DNA of 55,152 nt from UBA9647 sp049522195 (GTDB lineage: Bacteria; Bacteroidota; Ignavibacteria; UBA10030). The notes under the pieces are model-generated. The model saw only the letters and a list, made by a program, of their open reading frames with translations, was not told the origin of the DNA and searched no databases. Below, one piece after another: positions 34,077 to 42,038 of this stretch. Position numbers and translations under genes: made by a program. The stretch is taken from NCBI GenBank assembly GCA_049522195.1, contig JBEKOB010000026.1, forward strand, positions 1 through 55,152, given 5' to 3'. The first letter of the stretch is position 1, and the number at the start of each line of letters is the position of its first letter.

Positions 34077-35162
34077 ATGACCTCCAAAGAACGCGTCCAT
34101 GCAGCATTAGAGCGAAAGCCCGTTGATCGCGTCCCCATCTTCATGTGGTTTCACCCCCAGACAACCCGGCATCTCGCCACGGTCCTTGAGATCCCTTCTT
34201 CATTCGTTGGGGAAGCGATGGGAAACGATATCCGCCAAACGTGGGTGAACAACAATTACGCGATGGAAGGGATCGTCCATGAGCGCGAGGGAGAAGGACA
34301 CACCGACGCATGGGGAATCCGCTGGAAGAAGATCGGACATTTCAATCAGATCGCCGAATTCCCGCTTGAAGACGCTTCACGTGAAAAGGTTCTCTCCTAT
34401 CAGTTTCCGTCATACCATCAGGAAGAATTGTTGAGCCAGATGCTTCCTCTGCTCGAGGATCCTTCGGACTGGTTCGTCGGCTGTGACGTTTCCCCGTGCG
34501 TGTTCGAAATGTACTTCAGGCTGCGCGGGATGAGCAACGCGTTGACGGATATGGCAACCGATGAGGAGCTTGCCCGCGAAATGTTCAAACGGTGTGCCGA
34601 TTTCTCAATCGCCCTGGCTAAACAAGCGTGCAAACGATTCCCATTGGACTGGCTCTGGTCCGGTGACGACGTAGCCGGTCAGGATGCATTGATGATGAGC
34701 CCTGAGATGTGGCGCGAGCAGATCAAACCCCAGCTTCAGCGGGTATTCGATGTTGGAAATGCCGCCAACCTCTGGGTTGCCCATCATTGCTGCGGGTCAC
34801 TGCGGCCTATTATTCCCGACCTTATCGAGATGGGACTCAATGTTTTAAATCCGATTCAATGCAATTGTCCCGGGATGGATCCGCTTGCGTTGAAAAAGGA
34901 ATTCGGACACGATTTGGCGTTCATGGGGGGTGTGGACACCGTTGACCTTCTCCCGGCGGGGACAGTCGAACAGATCCGTCGATCGACCGCACAGCTCCTG
35001 GAGGGCATGACCGCCGACGGGGGCGGGTATATTCTCGCTGCTTCACACACGATCCCGCCGGAGACTCCTGATGAGAACATCTTTGCCCTCTTTGCCGAAG
35101 CGGGGGTGAGTAAAGAAGAGATTTACGACCGGGCCGCAAAGATTCGAGCCCATCGCGCTTGA
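34077..35162 (+). CDS. UroD-superfamily methyltransferase-like protein 2
   Basis: Start at ATG 34077 (MTSKERVHAALERKPVDRVP), the canonical N-terminus of this superfamily; the open frame upstream lies in the repeat. 361 residues. The zinc pair is present in VAHHCCGSLRPI, but the third Cys of the MtaA-type site is replaced (ILAASHTIPPETP), so chemistry may differ from protein 1. The two are only distantly similar despite adjacency. It lies 176 bp after protein 1, so it may have its own promoter or read-through. The stop codon overlaps the -35 of the trp leader promoter. Confidence 0.85.
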   Translation: MTSKERVHAALERKPVDRVPIFMWFHPQTTRHLATVLEIPSSFVGEAMGNDIRQTWVNNNYAMEGIVHEREGEGHTDAWGIRWKKIGHFNQIAEFPLEDASREKVLSYQFPSYHQEELLSQMLPLLEDPSDWFVGCDVSPCVFEMYFRLRGMSNALTDMATDEELAREMFKRCADFSIALAKQACKRFPLDWLWSGDDVAGQDALMMSPEMWREQIKPQLQRVFDVGNAANLWVAHHCCGSLRPIIPDLIEMGLNVLNPIQCNCPGMDPLALKKEFGHDLAFMGGVDTVDLLPAGTVEQIRRSTAQLLEGMTADGGGYILAASHTIPPETPDENIFALFAEAGVSKEEIYDRAAKIRAHRA

Positions 35163-35187
35163 CAAATCGAAAAAGGATTTGTATCCT
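35159..35187 (+). promoter_or_regulatory. Promoter of the trp leader
   Basis: A perfect -35 TTGACA (35159-35164), exactly 17 nt, then TATCCT (35182-35187; 4 of 6). It overlaps the stop codon of the upstream gene. The predicted start point near 35194 is only a few bases before the leader ATG at 35197, so the leader mRNA may be nearly leaderless, as reported for rhizobial trpL. Confidence 0.6.
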
Positions 35188-35196
35188 CAGAGTAGG

Positions 35197-35256
35197 ATGG
35201 AACACGAACAGGCATATCAATTCTCAGCGGGTTATTGGTGGTGGCGCTGGCAATAG
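35197..35256 (+). CDS. trpL: Tryptophan leader peptide (attenuator)
   Basis: A 19-codon frame, MEHEQAYQFSAGYWWWRWQ, ends in TAG. Four of its last six codons are TGG, three consecutive (35236-35244) and one at 35248-35250. Such density of a rare codon just before a stop is the hallmark of ribosome-mediated trp attenuation. It sits behind a good sigma-70 promoter and before mutually exclusive hairpins, all upstream of trpB2. The absence of a clear ribosome site fits a near-leaderless transcript. It acts in cis by ribosome stalling when charged tRNA-Trp is scarce. Confidence 0.8.
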   Translation: MEHEQAYQFSAGYWWWRWQ

Positions 35257-35343
35257 GCCGCGCTTCACTGCTTGTCGTGCATTCATAACAATTTGAATAT
35301 TACACAACGGTGGAAACGCGGAATGGAGCGTTCCCACCGTTTT
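35236..35343 (+). promoter_or_regulatory. trp attenuator with alternative RNA hairpins
   Basis: Four strands can be drawn. Strand 1 (35236-35247, the Trp codons and CGC) pairs with strand 2 (35260-35270, GCGCTTCACTG) with one bulge and several G-U. Strand 2 (35258-35269, CCGCGCTTCACT) also pairs with strand 3 (35309-35321, GGTGGAAACGCGG), beginning with a 5-bp CCGCG/CGCGG clamp: the antiterminator. Strand 3 pairs with strand 4 (35328-35340) as the terminator. A ribosome stalled at the Trp codons masks strand 1, frees 2:3 pairing and lets trpB2 be transcribed. Pairings were drawn by eye. Confidence 0.75.
35307..35343 (+). terminator. Attenuator terminator hairpin
   Basis: ACGGTGGAAACGC (35307-35319) pairs with GCGTTCCCACCGT (35328-35340) over 12 of 13 positions, with an 8-nt loop, followed by TTTTCGTTT. 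It lies 51 bp past the leader stop and about 90 bp before the trpB2 ATG, so it must be read through for trpB2 expression. Confidence 0.8.
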
Positions 35344-35362
35344 CGTTTCTGCCTGTTTTAAG

Positions 35363-35388
35363 AATCGTGGGAACCTCCACCCACGATT
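35363..35388. repeat. Palindromic intergenic element (copy 2), possible second terminator
   Basis: AATCGTGGG (35363-35371) and CCCACGATT (35380-35388) form a perfect 9-bp stem, followed by TTTCATTTTT. The left part AATCGTGGGAAC is identical to 4012-4023. It could be a member of a dispersed element, a second terminator in the trp leader, or both. Confidence 0.5.
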
Positions 35389-35432
35389 TTTCATTTTTGA
35401 TCCCTTCTCAATACATACACAACGGAGGTACT

Positions 35433-36734
35433 ATGCAACGCACATTCACACTTGAAGAACGCGAGATCCCCACACACTACTATAACATCCTGCCGGACTT
35501 GCCGACACCGCTCGATCCCCCTCTGCATCCGGGCACAAAGCAGCCGATAGGACCACAGGATCTTGCCGCAATTTTCCCTATGGCGCTGATTGCACAGGAG
35601 ATGAGCGCAGAGCGTTTTATTGAGATTCCCGATGAAGTCCGCTCGGCATACGCTGCGTTTCGGCCAACGCCGTTGTACCGCGCCCTTGCTCTGGAAAAAG
35701 CGTTGGACACTCCGGCTCAGATCTATTACAAGTACGAAGGAGTGAGCCCGCCGGGAAGTCACAAGCTGAATACAGCCCTCGCACAGGCGTACTACAACAA
35801 GGCTTCCGGAATTAAACGGCTTGCAACAGAAACGGGAGCCGGTCAGTGGGGGAGTGCTCTGAGTCTCGCATGCAACATGTTTGGCCTGAAGCTGAAGGTC
35901 TACATGGTTCGCATAAGTTATGAACAGAAACCCTATCGACGGTCAATGATTCAGACATGGGGAAGCGAAGTAGTGCCGAGCCCCAGCCGCGATACCAAGG
36001 CGGGCCGCGCAATCCTGGAAAAAGATCCTTCGTCACGAGGAAGTCTTGGGATTGCCATCAGCGAAGCGGTCGAAGATGCTGCAACTCATGATGATACCAA
36101 CTATTCTCTCGGCAGCGTGCTCAACCATGTCCTGCTGCACCAGACGGTCATCGGTCAGGAGTCTATGAAACAGATGGAACGCGCGGGCGCGTTTCCGGAT
36201 ATCGTGATCGCGTGTGTAGGAGGAGGATCGAACTTTGGGGGACTCGCACTTCCATTCGTGAAAGAAAAAATCGGGGGCAAGAAGATGCGGATCATTGCCG
36301 TTGAGCCAGCATCCTGTCCATCGCTGACGAAGGGAGAATTCCGATATGACTTTGGCGATACAGCGGGATTGACACCTCTCCTGCAAATGTACACGCTCGG
36401 ACATGAATTCATGCCGCCGGCGCTTCACGCGGGCGGACTCCGCTACCACGGTATGTCCCCAATTGTCAGTCGGCTTTACAAGGATAAACTGATAGAAGCA
36501 CAGGCCTACGAACAGAACGAAGTCTTCGCCGCTGCGGTAACATTCGCGCGCACCGAAGGCATTATACCTGCGCCGGAGTCTGCGCATGCAATCAAATCTG
36601 CGATCGTTGAAGCCCTGTGCGCAAAAGAAGAGGGGAACAAGAAAACAATTCTTTTCAATCTCAGCGGGCATGGCCATTTCGATATGGGCTCGTACGATGC
36701 CTACTTCGCGGGGACACTGAACGGAAAAAGCTAA
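35433..36734 (+). CDS. trpB: Tryptophan synthase beta chain, TrpB2 type
   Basis: Start at ATG 35433, 4 nt after GGAGG, giving 433 residues. It makes L-tryptophan from indole (or indoleglycerol phosphate via TrpA) and L-serine with PLP. TrpB2 rather than TrpB1 is indicated by length and by PTPLYRALALEKAL, then PPGSHKLNTALAQAYY with the PLP Lys, TETGAGQWGSALSLAC, the phosphate loop CVGGGSNFGGL, and GLRYHGMSPIVS. No trpA or other trp gene is adjacent. The upstream leader and attenuator show that the cell treats this gene as a tryptophan-repressible biosynthetic gene, not merely an indole or serine scavenger. Confidence 0.94.
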   Translation: MQRTFTLEEREIPTHYYNILPDLPTPLDPPLHPGTKQPIGPQDLAAIFPMALIAQEMSAERFIEIPDEVRSAYAAFRPTPLYRALALEKALDTPAQIYYKYEGVSPPGSHKLNTALAQAYYNKASGIKRLATETGAGQWGSALSLACNMFGLKLKVYMVRISYEQKPYRRSMIQTWGSEVVPSPSRDTKAGRAILEKDPSSRGSLGIAISEAVEDAATHDDTNYSLGSVLNHVLLHQTVIGQESMKQMERAGAFPDIVIACVGGGSNFGGLALPFVKEKIGGKKMRIIAVEPASCPSLTKGEFRYDFGDTAGLTPLLQMYTLGHEFMPPALHAGGLRYHGMSPIVSRLYKDKLIEAQAYEQNEVFAAAVTFARTEGIIPAPESAHAIKSAIVEALCAKEEGNKKTILFNLSGHGHFDMGSYDAYFAGTLNGKS

Positions 36735-36751
36735 AAGCCATCTCAAAATCA

Positions 36752-36808
36752 TTAACGCAAGAGTCGCTGGGAGCAGAGAAACACATGTTTTCGGCGACTT
36801 TGCGTTAA
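36752..36808. repeat. Inverted repeat after trpB2
   Basis: TTAACGCAA (36752-36760) and TTGCGTTAA (36800-36808) are perfect inverted ends; inside them GTCGC and GCGAC also pair. The 57-bp element follows the trpB2 stop by 17 bp and has no T run after it. It may act as a hairpin at the transcript end or be a dispersed intergenic palindrome. Confidence 0.5.
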
Positions 36809-36948
36809 GTGACTGGCATTCCGCGCGTCGATCATCTCCGGTTGAATCCCTAGGCGCTTTTCTCTACCTTTCGTTGTCATTTTGTCGGCTAACGAAGCAC
36901 CGTCGTCATTTCCTCACCTATTTGAACACCCGTCGCCCCGGAGCGCGG

Positions 36949-38184
36949 ATGAACCTTATACTCGAATCCAGAAATGTTGGTGCGCAGAAGCGAAGGAACA
37001 AGATCCAGACGCTTCTCGTCATGGGTGGTTTTTCCCTTTCCTTTGCATTGCTTGGCTATTTGTTCGATTACATGATGGTGACCTTCAACAACTATCAATT
37101 GATAACGGTGCCGGTCGCAACGGTGATTGTCATCTCGCTGTTTTTCAATTGCCTTGACGCGCTCAACGAGCGATTCTCGGACCGTGATGAACTCGATGGC
37201 GCTGAAGAGTACTATTCGAACAAAGCCGGCATATGGATGGCTTCGACGTCATTTATCGTGATGAGCTGGATGGTTTTCCGGGAACTGACCTACATCGATC
37301 CGCGCACATTCGGTAAGTCCGCAGCGTTGTTCGTCCTTGGAGAGACTTCACCGTATGGTCTCATCGTCGGAGCGTGCCTCGGCGTGGGTGCCGCCTTCTC
37401 AGCCCTCCAGTGGGGTGCGTATTCTGTTCTCAGAGCTGTTGGGGCAGCTCCAGCCGATCGTGAATTTGAGGGCGATCGCCGAGTGATCAACGCCGCCGAA
37501 GAGGTCAGCAAGGCGGCGGGCATTCCGGCTCCGCAGGTCTTTGTCGTGCAAGACGACACTCCAAATTTGTTTTCCATCGGCCGGAGCCCAAAGCACGCGT
37601 CACTGATCGTGTCCCAGGGACTGATCGAGAGCCTGAGCCCCGAGGAAATCAAAGGGGTGGTCGCACACGAAATCAGCCACATCAGAAGCTATGACATTCG
37701 TATCCGGACAGCAGCCACGGCGCTCTTTGGCTCTGTCCTGTTGCTTACCCATTGGTCCAGTCCAGCTGCAATGAAAATCAGCTCAGCTGGCCTTGCACTT
37801 ACAAAGATCAGAGGTATACGAAAGCTTCTCGTGCTGGCATTTTGGCTTGTATCCCTGCTGGTTGTGCCGGTCATTACATACCTGTTGGTTGTCTTGACCT
37901 TCCGTCATCGTGAATACCTGGCGGACGCTTCGGCTGTAGATCTGACGCACGATCCCGACGCTTTGGCCCACGCTCTCACAACGATTGAACATGCAGCCGG
38001 CGGCGCGACGGTGCTGCGAGGCAACGTTGCGCATCTTTGCATTATTGATCCAACAAACCGGGCCTTCAATGCAAGAGAAGGGTGGCTCGCAGACCTTCTA
38101 GCGACACATCCCCCCACGGCGAAGCGAATCCTCGTCCTCCAGTCGATGGGCTCACATATCATGTCTTCGCCAACACTTCACTGA
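36949..38184 (+). CDS. M48-family membrane zinc metalloprotease (HtpX-like)
   Basis: Start at ATG 36949 (GGAG upstream); an in-frame TTG at 36874 is unlikely. 411 residues. Two N-terminal membrane helices, two more at about 105-160, a protease domain with H240-E-x-x-H244 (VVAHEISHIRSYD), two further hydrophobic stretches, then the third ligand region HREYLADASAV. This is the layout of HtpX/M48B proteases that degrade misfolded membrane proteins from the cytoplasmic side. Four N-terminal helices are more than in E. coli HtpX. It stands alone, 214 bp after trpB2. Confidence 0.9.
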   Translation: MNLILESRNVGAQKRRNKIQTLLVMGGFSLSFALLGYLFDYMMVTFNNYQLITVPVATVIVISLFFNCLDALNERFSDRDELDGAEEYYSNKAGIWMASTSFIVMSWMVFRELTYIDPRTFGKSAALFVLGETSPYGLIVGACLGVGAAFSALQWGAYSVLRAVGAAPADREFEGDRRVINAAEEVSKAAGIPAPQVFVVQDDTPNLFSIGRSPKHASLIVSQGLIESLSPEEIKGVVAHEISHIRSYDIRIRTAATALFGSVLLLTHWSSPAAMKISSAGLALTKIRGIRKLLVLAFWLVSLLVVPVITYLLVVLTFRHREYLADASAVDLTHDPDALAHALTTIEHAAGGATVLRGNVAHLCIIDPTNRAFNAREGWLADLLATHPPTAKRILVLQSMGSHIMSSPTLH

Positions 38185-38272
38185 CTCCGCTTCCCTGCGT
38201 TGAATCCCATTCCCCTTTTCTTTACTTTGACTCGACGCTGACCATCTCACCTTTACCTCCGGAGATCTGTCT

Positions 38273-40657
38273 ATGCGACCCGTTCGTTCCTTCATATTTG
38301 TTTTGATTGTCCTTTTCGTCTCATCCTCAGGCTCTGACGCACAACAGCGTGGCACACCCGCAAGCCCAACACGCGGCTGGCTCTCCGTTGAGACGATTAT
38401 GAGGGACCCCGAATGGATGGGTACTTCCCCCAACCGACCATTCTGGTCGGAAGACGGGGATTTCCTGTATTTTGACTGGCGCGAGAAGGCGGATGAGGGG
38501 GATTCGCTCTTCGTCGTCAGTGCAAAAGGCGGCACACCACGGCGGGTGAGCATCGAAGAGCAGAAGCGTCTTCCCGGGCGCTTTGGAGCATATAACAAGG
38601 AGAGGACAAGAAAGCTGTATGCAAAGAGCATGGATATTTTCATGCTCGATATCAAGAGCAAGAAGGAAATCCAGCTCACCAGCACGACGACGCCTGAGTC
38701 GAATCCACGTTTCACGTTCGACGAACAGAAAATCACGTTCGAACGCGGAGGAAATCTTTTCACGCTTGATCTGAAGACGTCGGCAGAGATTCAGATTACA
38801 AATCTGCAGCCCGGGATATCGTCGCGCGAGGGGCGAAAGAGCGAACTTCAGAAGTATCTCGAGCGTGAGCAGTTGCAGCTCTTCGAGGTCCTTCGTGAAC
38901 GGAAAGCTGAGCGGGACGCCGCGAAAAAACTGCAGGAAGCTCTTGATCTCAAACGTCCTAAACCGTTCTACATGGAACAGAAATTCGCGTCGTCATTCAT
39001 GCTTTCTCCCGATGAGCGGTTCGTTACCTTCACATTGACACAATCCCCGTCCGAGCAAAAGAGAACCATTGTACCAAATTATGTCACCGAGAGCGGTTTC
39101 ACCGAGGACATCCCGGGTCGCACCAAGGTCGGAGAACCACTGCCCACGAGTGATTTCTATGTTTATAATGTTGCTCTCGATTCGGTTATGCAGGTCAAAG
39201 TGGATGAAATCCCGGGCATTATGAGCCAGAAAGCACCGGGCGACACGGTCAGGGCAAAGCCGAAACCGCGCCCCGTCAGCTTCAGTGCTCCGTATTGGTC
39301 TGATGATGGGAAGCACGCTTTCGTCCAGTTGTTTTCGCAGGACAACAAGGACCGTTGGATTGTCATGCTCGATGTCGAGAAAGCGAAATTCACAACAGTC
39401 GTAGAGCGCCAGCACGACGATGCATGGCTCGGTGGACCGGGGATTCGCGGGTTTGGTTTCTCCCCGACCGTCGGTTGGCTCCCCGATTCCCGTCGCATCT
39501 ATTTCCAATCCGAAGAGGATGGTTGGTCTCATCTCTACACAGTCACGTTCGACGGTAAGATCAAGACACAGCTGACAAAAGGATCTTTCGAAGTGTATTC
39601 TCCCCGTATTTCGAAAGACAAGAAGCGGTGGTTCTTCACATCGAATGAGGTGCATTTCGGCGAGCACCATTTCTATTCCATGCCGCTCGAAGGGGGAGAC
39701 AGAACCCGCATAACGTCGATGGAAGGAGGAAATGAAGCAACACTCTCACCCGACGAAAACCGTATCGCTCTGCTCTATTCCTTCAGCAACAGGATGCCGG
39801 AGTTATACATGATGGATAACAAGCCGGGAGCAAAAGCCGTGCAGGTGACGACTTCCGCATCCGAAGAGTTTCGATCGTACGACTGGCGGGTCCCCGAATT
39901 ACTCACGTTCAAAGCGCGTGACGGCGCAAATGTGCCGGCTCGCCTGTACAAACCCGAACGTCCGAACGGCGCCGCTGTCATCTTCGTCCACGGTGCCGGG
40001 TACCTGCAGAATGCCCACAAGTGGTGGAGTGAATACTCCCATGAGTACATGTTCAACAACCTGCTGACCGACAAGGGATATACCGTGCTCGATATGGATT
40101 ACCGGGCCAGTGCAGGACTCGGGCGGGACTGGAGAACGGCTATCTACCGCTCTATGGGTGGAAAGGATCTTGACGATCAGGTGGATGGAACAAAGTGGCT
40201 TGTACAAAATTACGGTGTTGATGCAAAGCGGATCGGCCTCTACGGCGGTTCGTATGGCGGATTCATCACGCTCATGGCGATGTTCACAACCCCAGATGTT
40301 TTTGCCGCGGGCGCGGCACTTCGCCCCGTTACCGATTGGGCACACTACAACCAGGGCTACACATCCGGAATTCTCAACATCCCGCAGGACGACACTCTTG
40401 CTTACCATCGAAGTTCACCGATCTATTTTGCGGCCGGCCTGAAGGGCGCCCTTCTGATCTGCCACGGCATGGTGGACGAGAACGTACATTTCCAGGACGC
40501 TGTCAGGCTTGTGCAACGCCTCATTGAACTGAAGAAGGAAAATTGGGAGCTCGCCGTTTTCCCCGTGGAAGATCACGGTTTCAAAGAGCCAACGAGCTGG
40601 ACGGACGAGTACCGACGGATTCTAAAACTCTTTGAAACACACCTTGCAAAAAACTAG
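38273..40657 (+). CDS. Secreted S9-family prolyl oligopeptidase-like peptidase
   Basis: A 794-residue exported serine peptidase. A signal peptide (about 1-24) is followed by a beta-propeller with TolB-like repeats (about 45-560; FWSEDGDFLYFDW, NPRFTFDEQKITF, APYWSDDGKHAFV, GWLPDSRRIYFQSE) and an alpha/beta-hydrolase domain with triad S660 (YGGSYGGF), D735 (HGMVDENVH) and H768 (VEDHGF). Such enzymes cut short peptides after proline or alanine in the periplasm. A charged helical insert at about 190-235 is unusual. With the M24, SppA and M48 genes it gives the window several envelope peptidases. Confidence 0.94.
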   Translation: MRPVRSFIFVLIVLFVSSSGSDAQQRGTPASPTRGWLSVETIMRDPEWMGTSPNRPFWSEDGDFLYFDWREKADEGDSLFVVSAKGGTPRRVSIEEQKRLPGRFGAYNKERTRKLYAKSMDIFMLDIKSKKEIQLTSTTTPESNPRFTFDEQKITFERGGNLFTLDLKTSAEIQITNLQPGISSREGRKSELQKYLEREQLQLFEVLRERKAERDAAKKLQEALDLKRPKPFYMEQKFASSFMLSPDERFVTFTLTQSPSEQKRTIVPNYVTESGFTEDIPGRTKVGEPLPTSDFYVYNVALDSVMQVKVDEIPGIMSQKAPGDTVRAKPKPRPVSFSAPYWSDDGKHAFVQLFSQDNKDRWIVMLDVEKAKFTTVVERQHDDAWLGGPGIRGFGFSPTVGWLPDSRRIYFQSEEDGWSHLYTVTFDGKIKTQLTKGSFEVYSPRISKDKKRWFFTSNEVHFGEHHFYSMPLEGGDRTRITSMEGGNEATLSPDENRIALLYSFSNRMPELYMMDNKPGAKAVQVTTSASEEFRSYDWRVPELLTFKARDGANVPARLYKPERPNGAAVIFVHGAGYLQNAHKWWSEYSHEYMFNNLLTDKGYTVLDMDYRASAGLGRDWRTAIYRSMGGKDLDDQVDGTKWLVQNYGVDAKRIGLYGGSYGGFITLMAMFTTPDVFAAGAALRPVTDWAHYNQGYTSGILNIPQDDTLAYHRSSPIYFAAGLKGALLICHGMVDENVHFQDAVRLVQRLIELKKENWELAVFPVEDHGFKEPTSWTDEYRRILKLFETHLAKN

Positions 40658-40698
40658 AACAGAGAAGTAATCCGATATTTTATGACGAAGGCACCCCT

Positions 40699-41925
40699 AT
40701 GAAGCAGAAACAATCCGCGAAAGCACCTCTGTCGCTGGCAACTCGTGCAATCCACGGGAACAAGTTGTACGCCTACAAAGGCCCCGTGTCTACACCTATC
40801 TATCAGACCTCGACATACCGGTTCGAGACATCGGAGGATGCGATCCGCTATGCGAAGGGAGATCCAACGGTGTACGTGTACACACGTTATCACAATCCGA
40901 CAGTACACGACGTCGAAGAGAAACTCGCTCTGATGGAGCGGGGAGAGGCCGCTGCACTTTTCTCATCAGGCATGGCGGCAATTACCACTGCAATCCTTGC
41001 GGTCACAAAACCGGGAGATGAAATCATCAGCACGCCGGCGCTGTACGGCGGGACGTATCGCTGGTTTCGGGACGAGCTCCCCAAGAACGGCATTACCGTC
41101 AACTATGTCCATCCGGACCATCTTGATAAAATCGAATCACTCGCCACTCCGAAGACAACGATTGTATATCTCGAAACTCCGACAAACCCGACGTTAGATC
41201 TTGTCGACATTGCAGAAGTTGTCAGGCGCACCCGAAATGCCGAGCGGAGGATCGGCCGGAAAATCCTGGTTATGATCGACAACACCTTTGCCTCGATTCT
41301 GAACCAGGATCCGTTTGCGTATGGTGTCGACGTGATCGTCGAAAGCGCGACGAAGTACCTGGGAGGCCATAGCGACATCATAGCGGGGGCCGTCATCGGC
41401 ACATCTGATTTCCTGAAGCAAGTAAGAGGGTTGGCAAAGTATCACGGGGGCTGCGCCGATCCGTTTGCAGCGTTCCTGATGGCCCGGAGCCTCAAGACAT
41501 TTGAGCTTCGAGTTGAACGTCAGAACGAGAATGCGCTCATATTGGCAACGGCGCTCGAAAAGAACAAGAAGGTGAACCGCGTTCTGTATCCTGGTCTTCC
41601 CTCGTTTAGAAAATACCGGCTCGCCAGAAAACAGATGGCTGGGTTCGGAGGAATGGTGACGATCGAAGTCAAACCCTCGAGAGGTCGCTCACCGGTCGAG
41701 GCAGCTGCCCGGGTGTGCGACAATCTCAAAATTGCAGTCAATGCAATGTCGCTTGGCGGCGTGGAAACGCTCGTGAGCATTCCCGTGTACTCATCCCATG
41801 TTTTCATGTCTGATGCCGAGCTTAAGCAGCATGGTGTCACGGCAGGAATGATTCGAATTTCGGTCGGTGTGGAAGGAATAGAAGATTTGATCGCCGACTT
41901 TGAGCAGGCGCTCTCCCTGGCGTAA
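40699..41925 (+). CDS. Trans-sulfuration PLP enzyme (cystathionine gamma-synthase / methionine gamma-lyase family)
   Basis: A 408-residue Cys/Met-metabolism PLP enzyme. Diagnostic parts are YTRYHNPTVHDVEEKLALMERGE, the SSGMAAI cofactor loop, VYLETPTNPTLDLVDI, the PLP lysine K219 in ESATKYLGGHSD, and the C-terminal SLGGVETLVSIP with MIRISVGVEGIEDLIADF. The family includes MetB, MetC, O-acetylhomoserine sulfhydrylase and methionine gamma-lyase; sequence by eye does not separate them, and no met gene or SAM riboswitch is adjacent. GAAGG lies before the ATG, 41 bp after the S9 gene. A strong hairpin follows. Confidence 0.92.
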   Translation: MKQKQSAKAPLSLATRAIHGNKLYAYKGPVSTPIYQTSTYRFETSEDAIRYAKGDPTVYVYTRYHNPTVHDVEEKLALMERGEAAALFSSGMAAITTAILAVTKPGDEIISTPALYGGTYRWFRDELPKNGITVNYVHPDHLDKIESLATPKTTIVYLETPTNPTLDLVDIAEVVRRTRNAERRIGRKILVMIDNTFASILNQDPFAYGVDVIVESATKYLGGHSDIIAGAVIGTSDFLKQVRGLAKYHGGCADPFAAFLMARSLKTFELRVERQNENALILATALEKNKKVNRVLYPGLPSFRKYRLARKQMAGFGGMVTIEVKPSRGRSPVEAAARVCDNLKIAVNAMSLGGVETLVSIPVYSSHVFMSDAELKQHGVTAGMIRISVGVEGIEDLIADFEQALSLA

Positions 41926-41958
41926 CGGGTCGGGGATCTCAGGGGTAATCTGAAACAG

Positions 41959-41985
41959 AACAGGGAGAGCACTGCTCTCCCTGTT
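41959..41985. terminator. Bidirectional terminator between convergent genes
   Basis: AACAGGGAGAGC (41959-41970) and GCTCTCCCTGTT (41974-41985) form a perfect 12-bp stem with a 3-nt loop. T runs on either side are weak (TTTC on plus; TTCTGTTTC on minus). It lies between the trans-sulfuration gene and the minus-strand anti-sigma gene. Confidence 0.7.
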
Positions 41986-41988
41986 TCA

Positions 41989-42038
41989 CTCTTTCCATTT
42001 TCCGTCTTACGTCTCCCGCCTCACGCTTTACTTCTTTC
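41989..42038. repeat. Degenerate 7-nt tandem array
   Basis: Seven-base units in register begin at 41989, 41996, 42003, 42010, 42017, 42024 and 42031; the best are CGTCTTA, CGTCTCC, CGCCTCA and CGCTTTA. The array fills the gap between the terminator and the anti-sigma stop codon. Its appearance resembles the short tandem repeats (STRRs) of cyanobacteria. Confidence 0.5.

Noticed and set aside
32878..35162. Calling the two UroD-superfamily genes hemE
   Set aside because: Both carry His-x-Cys metal motifs of the methyltransferase branch and sit in a sugar-transport operon; HemE lacks those ligands.
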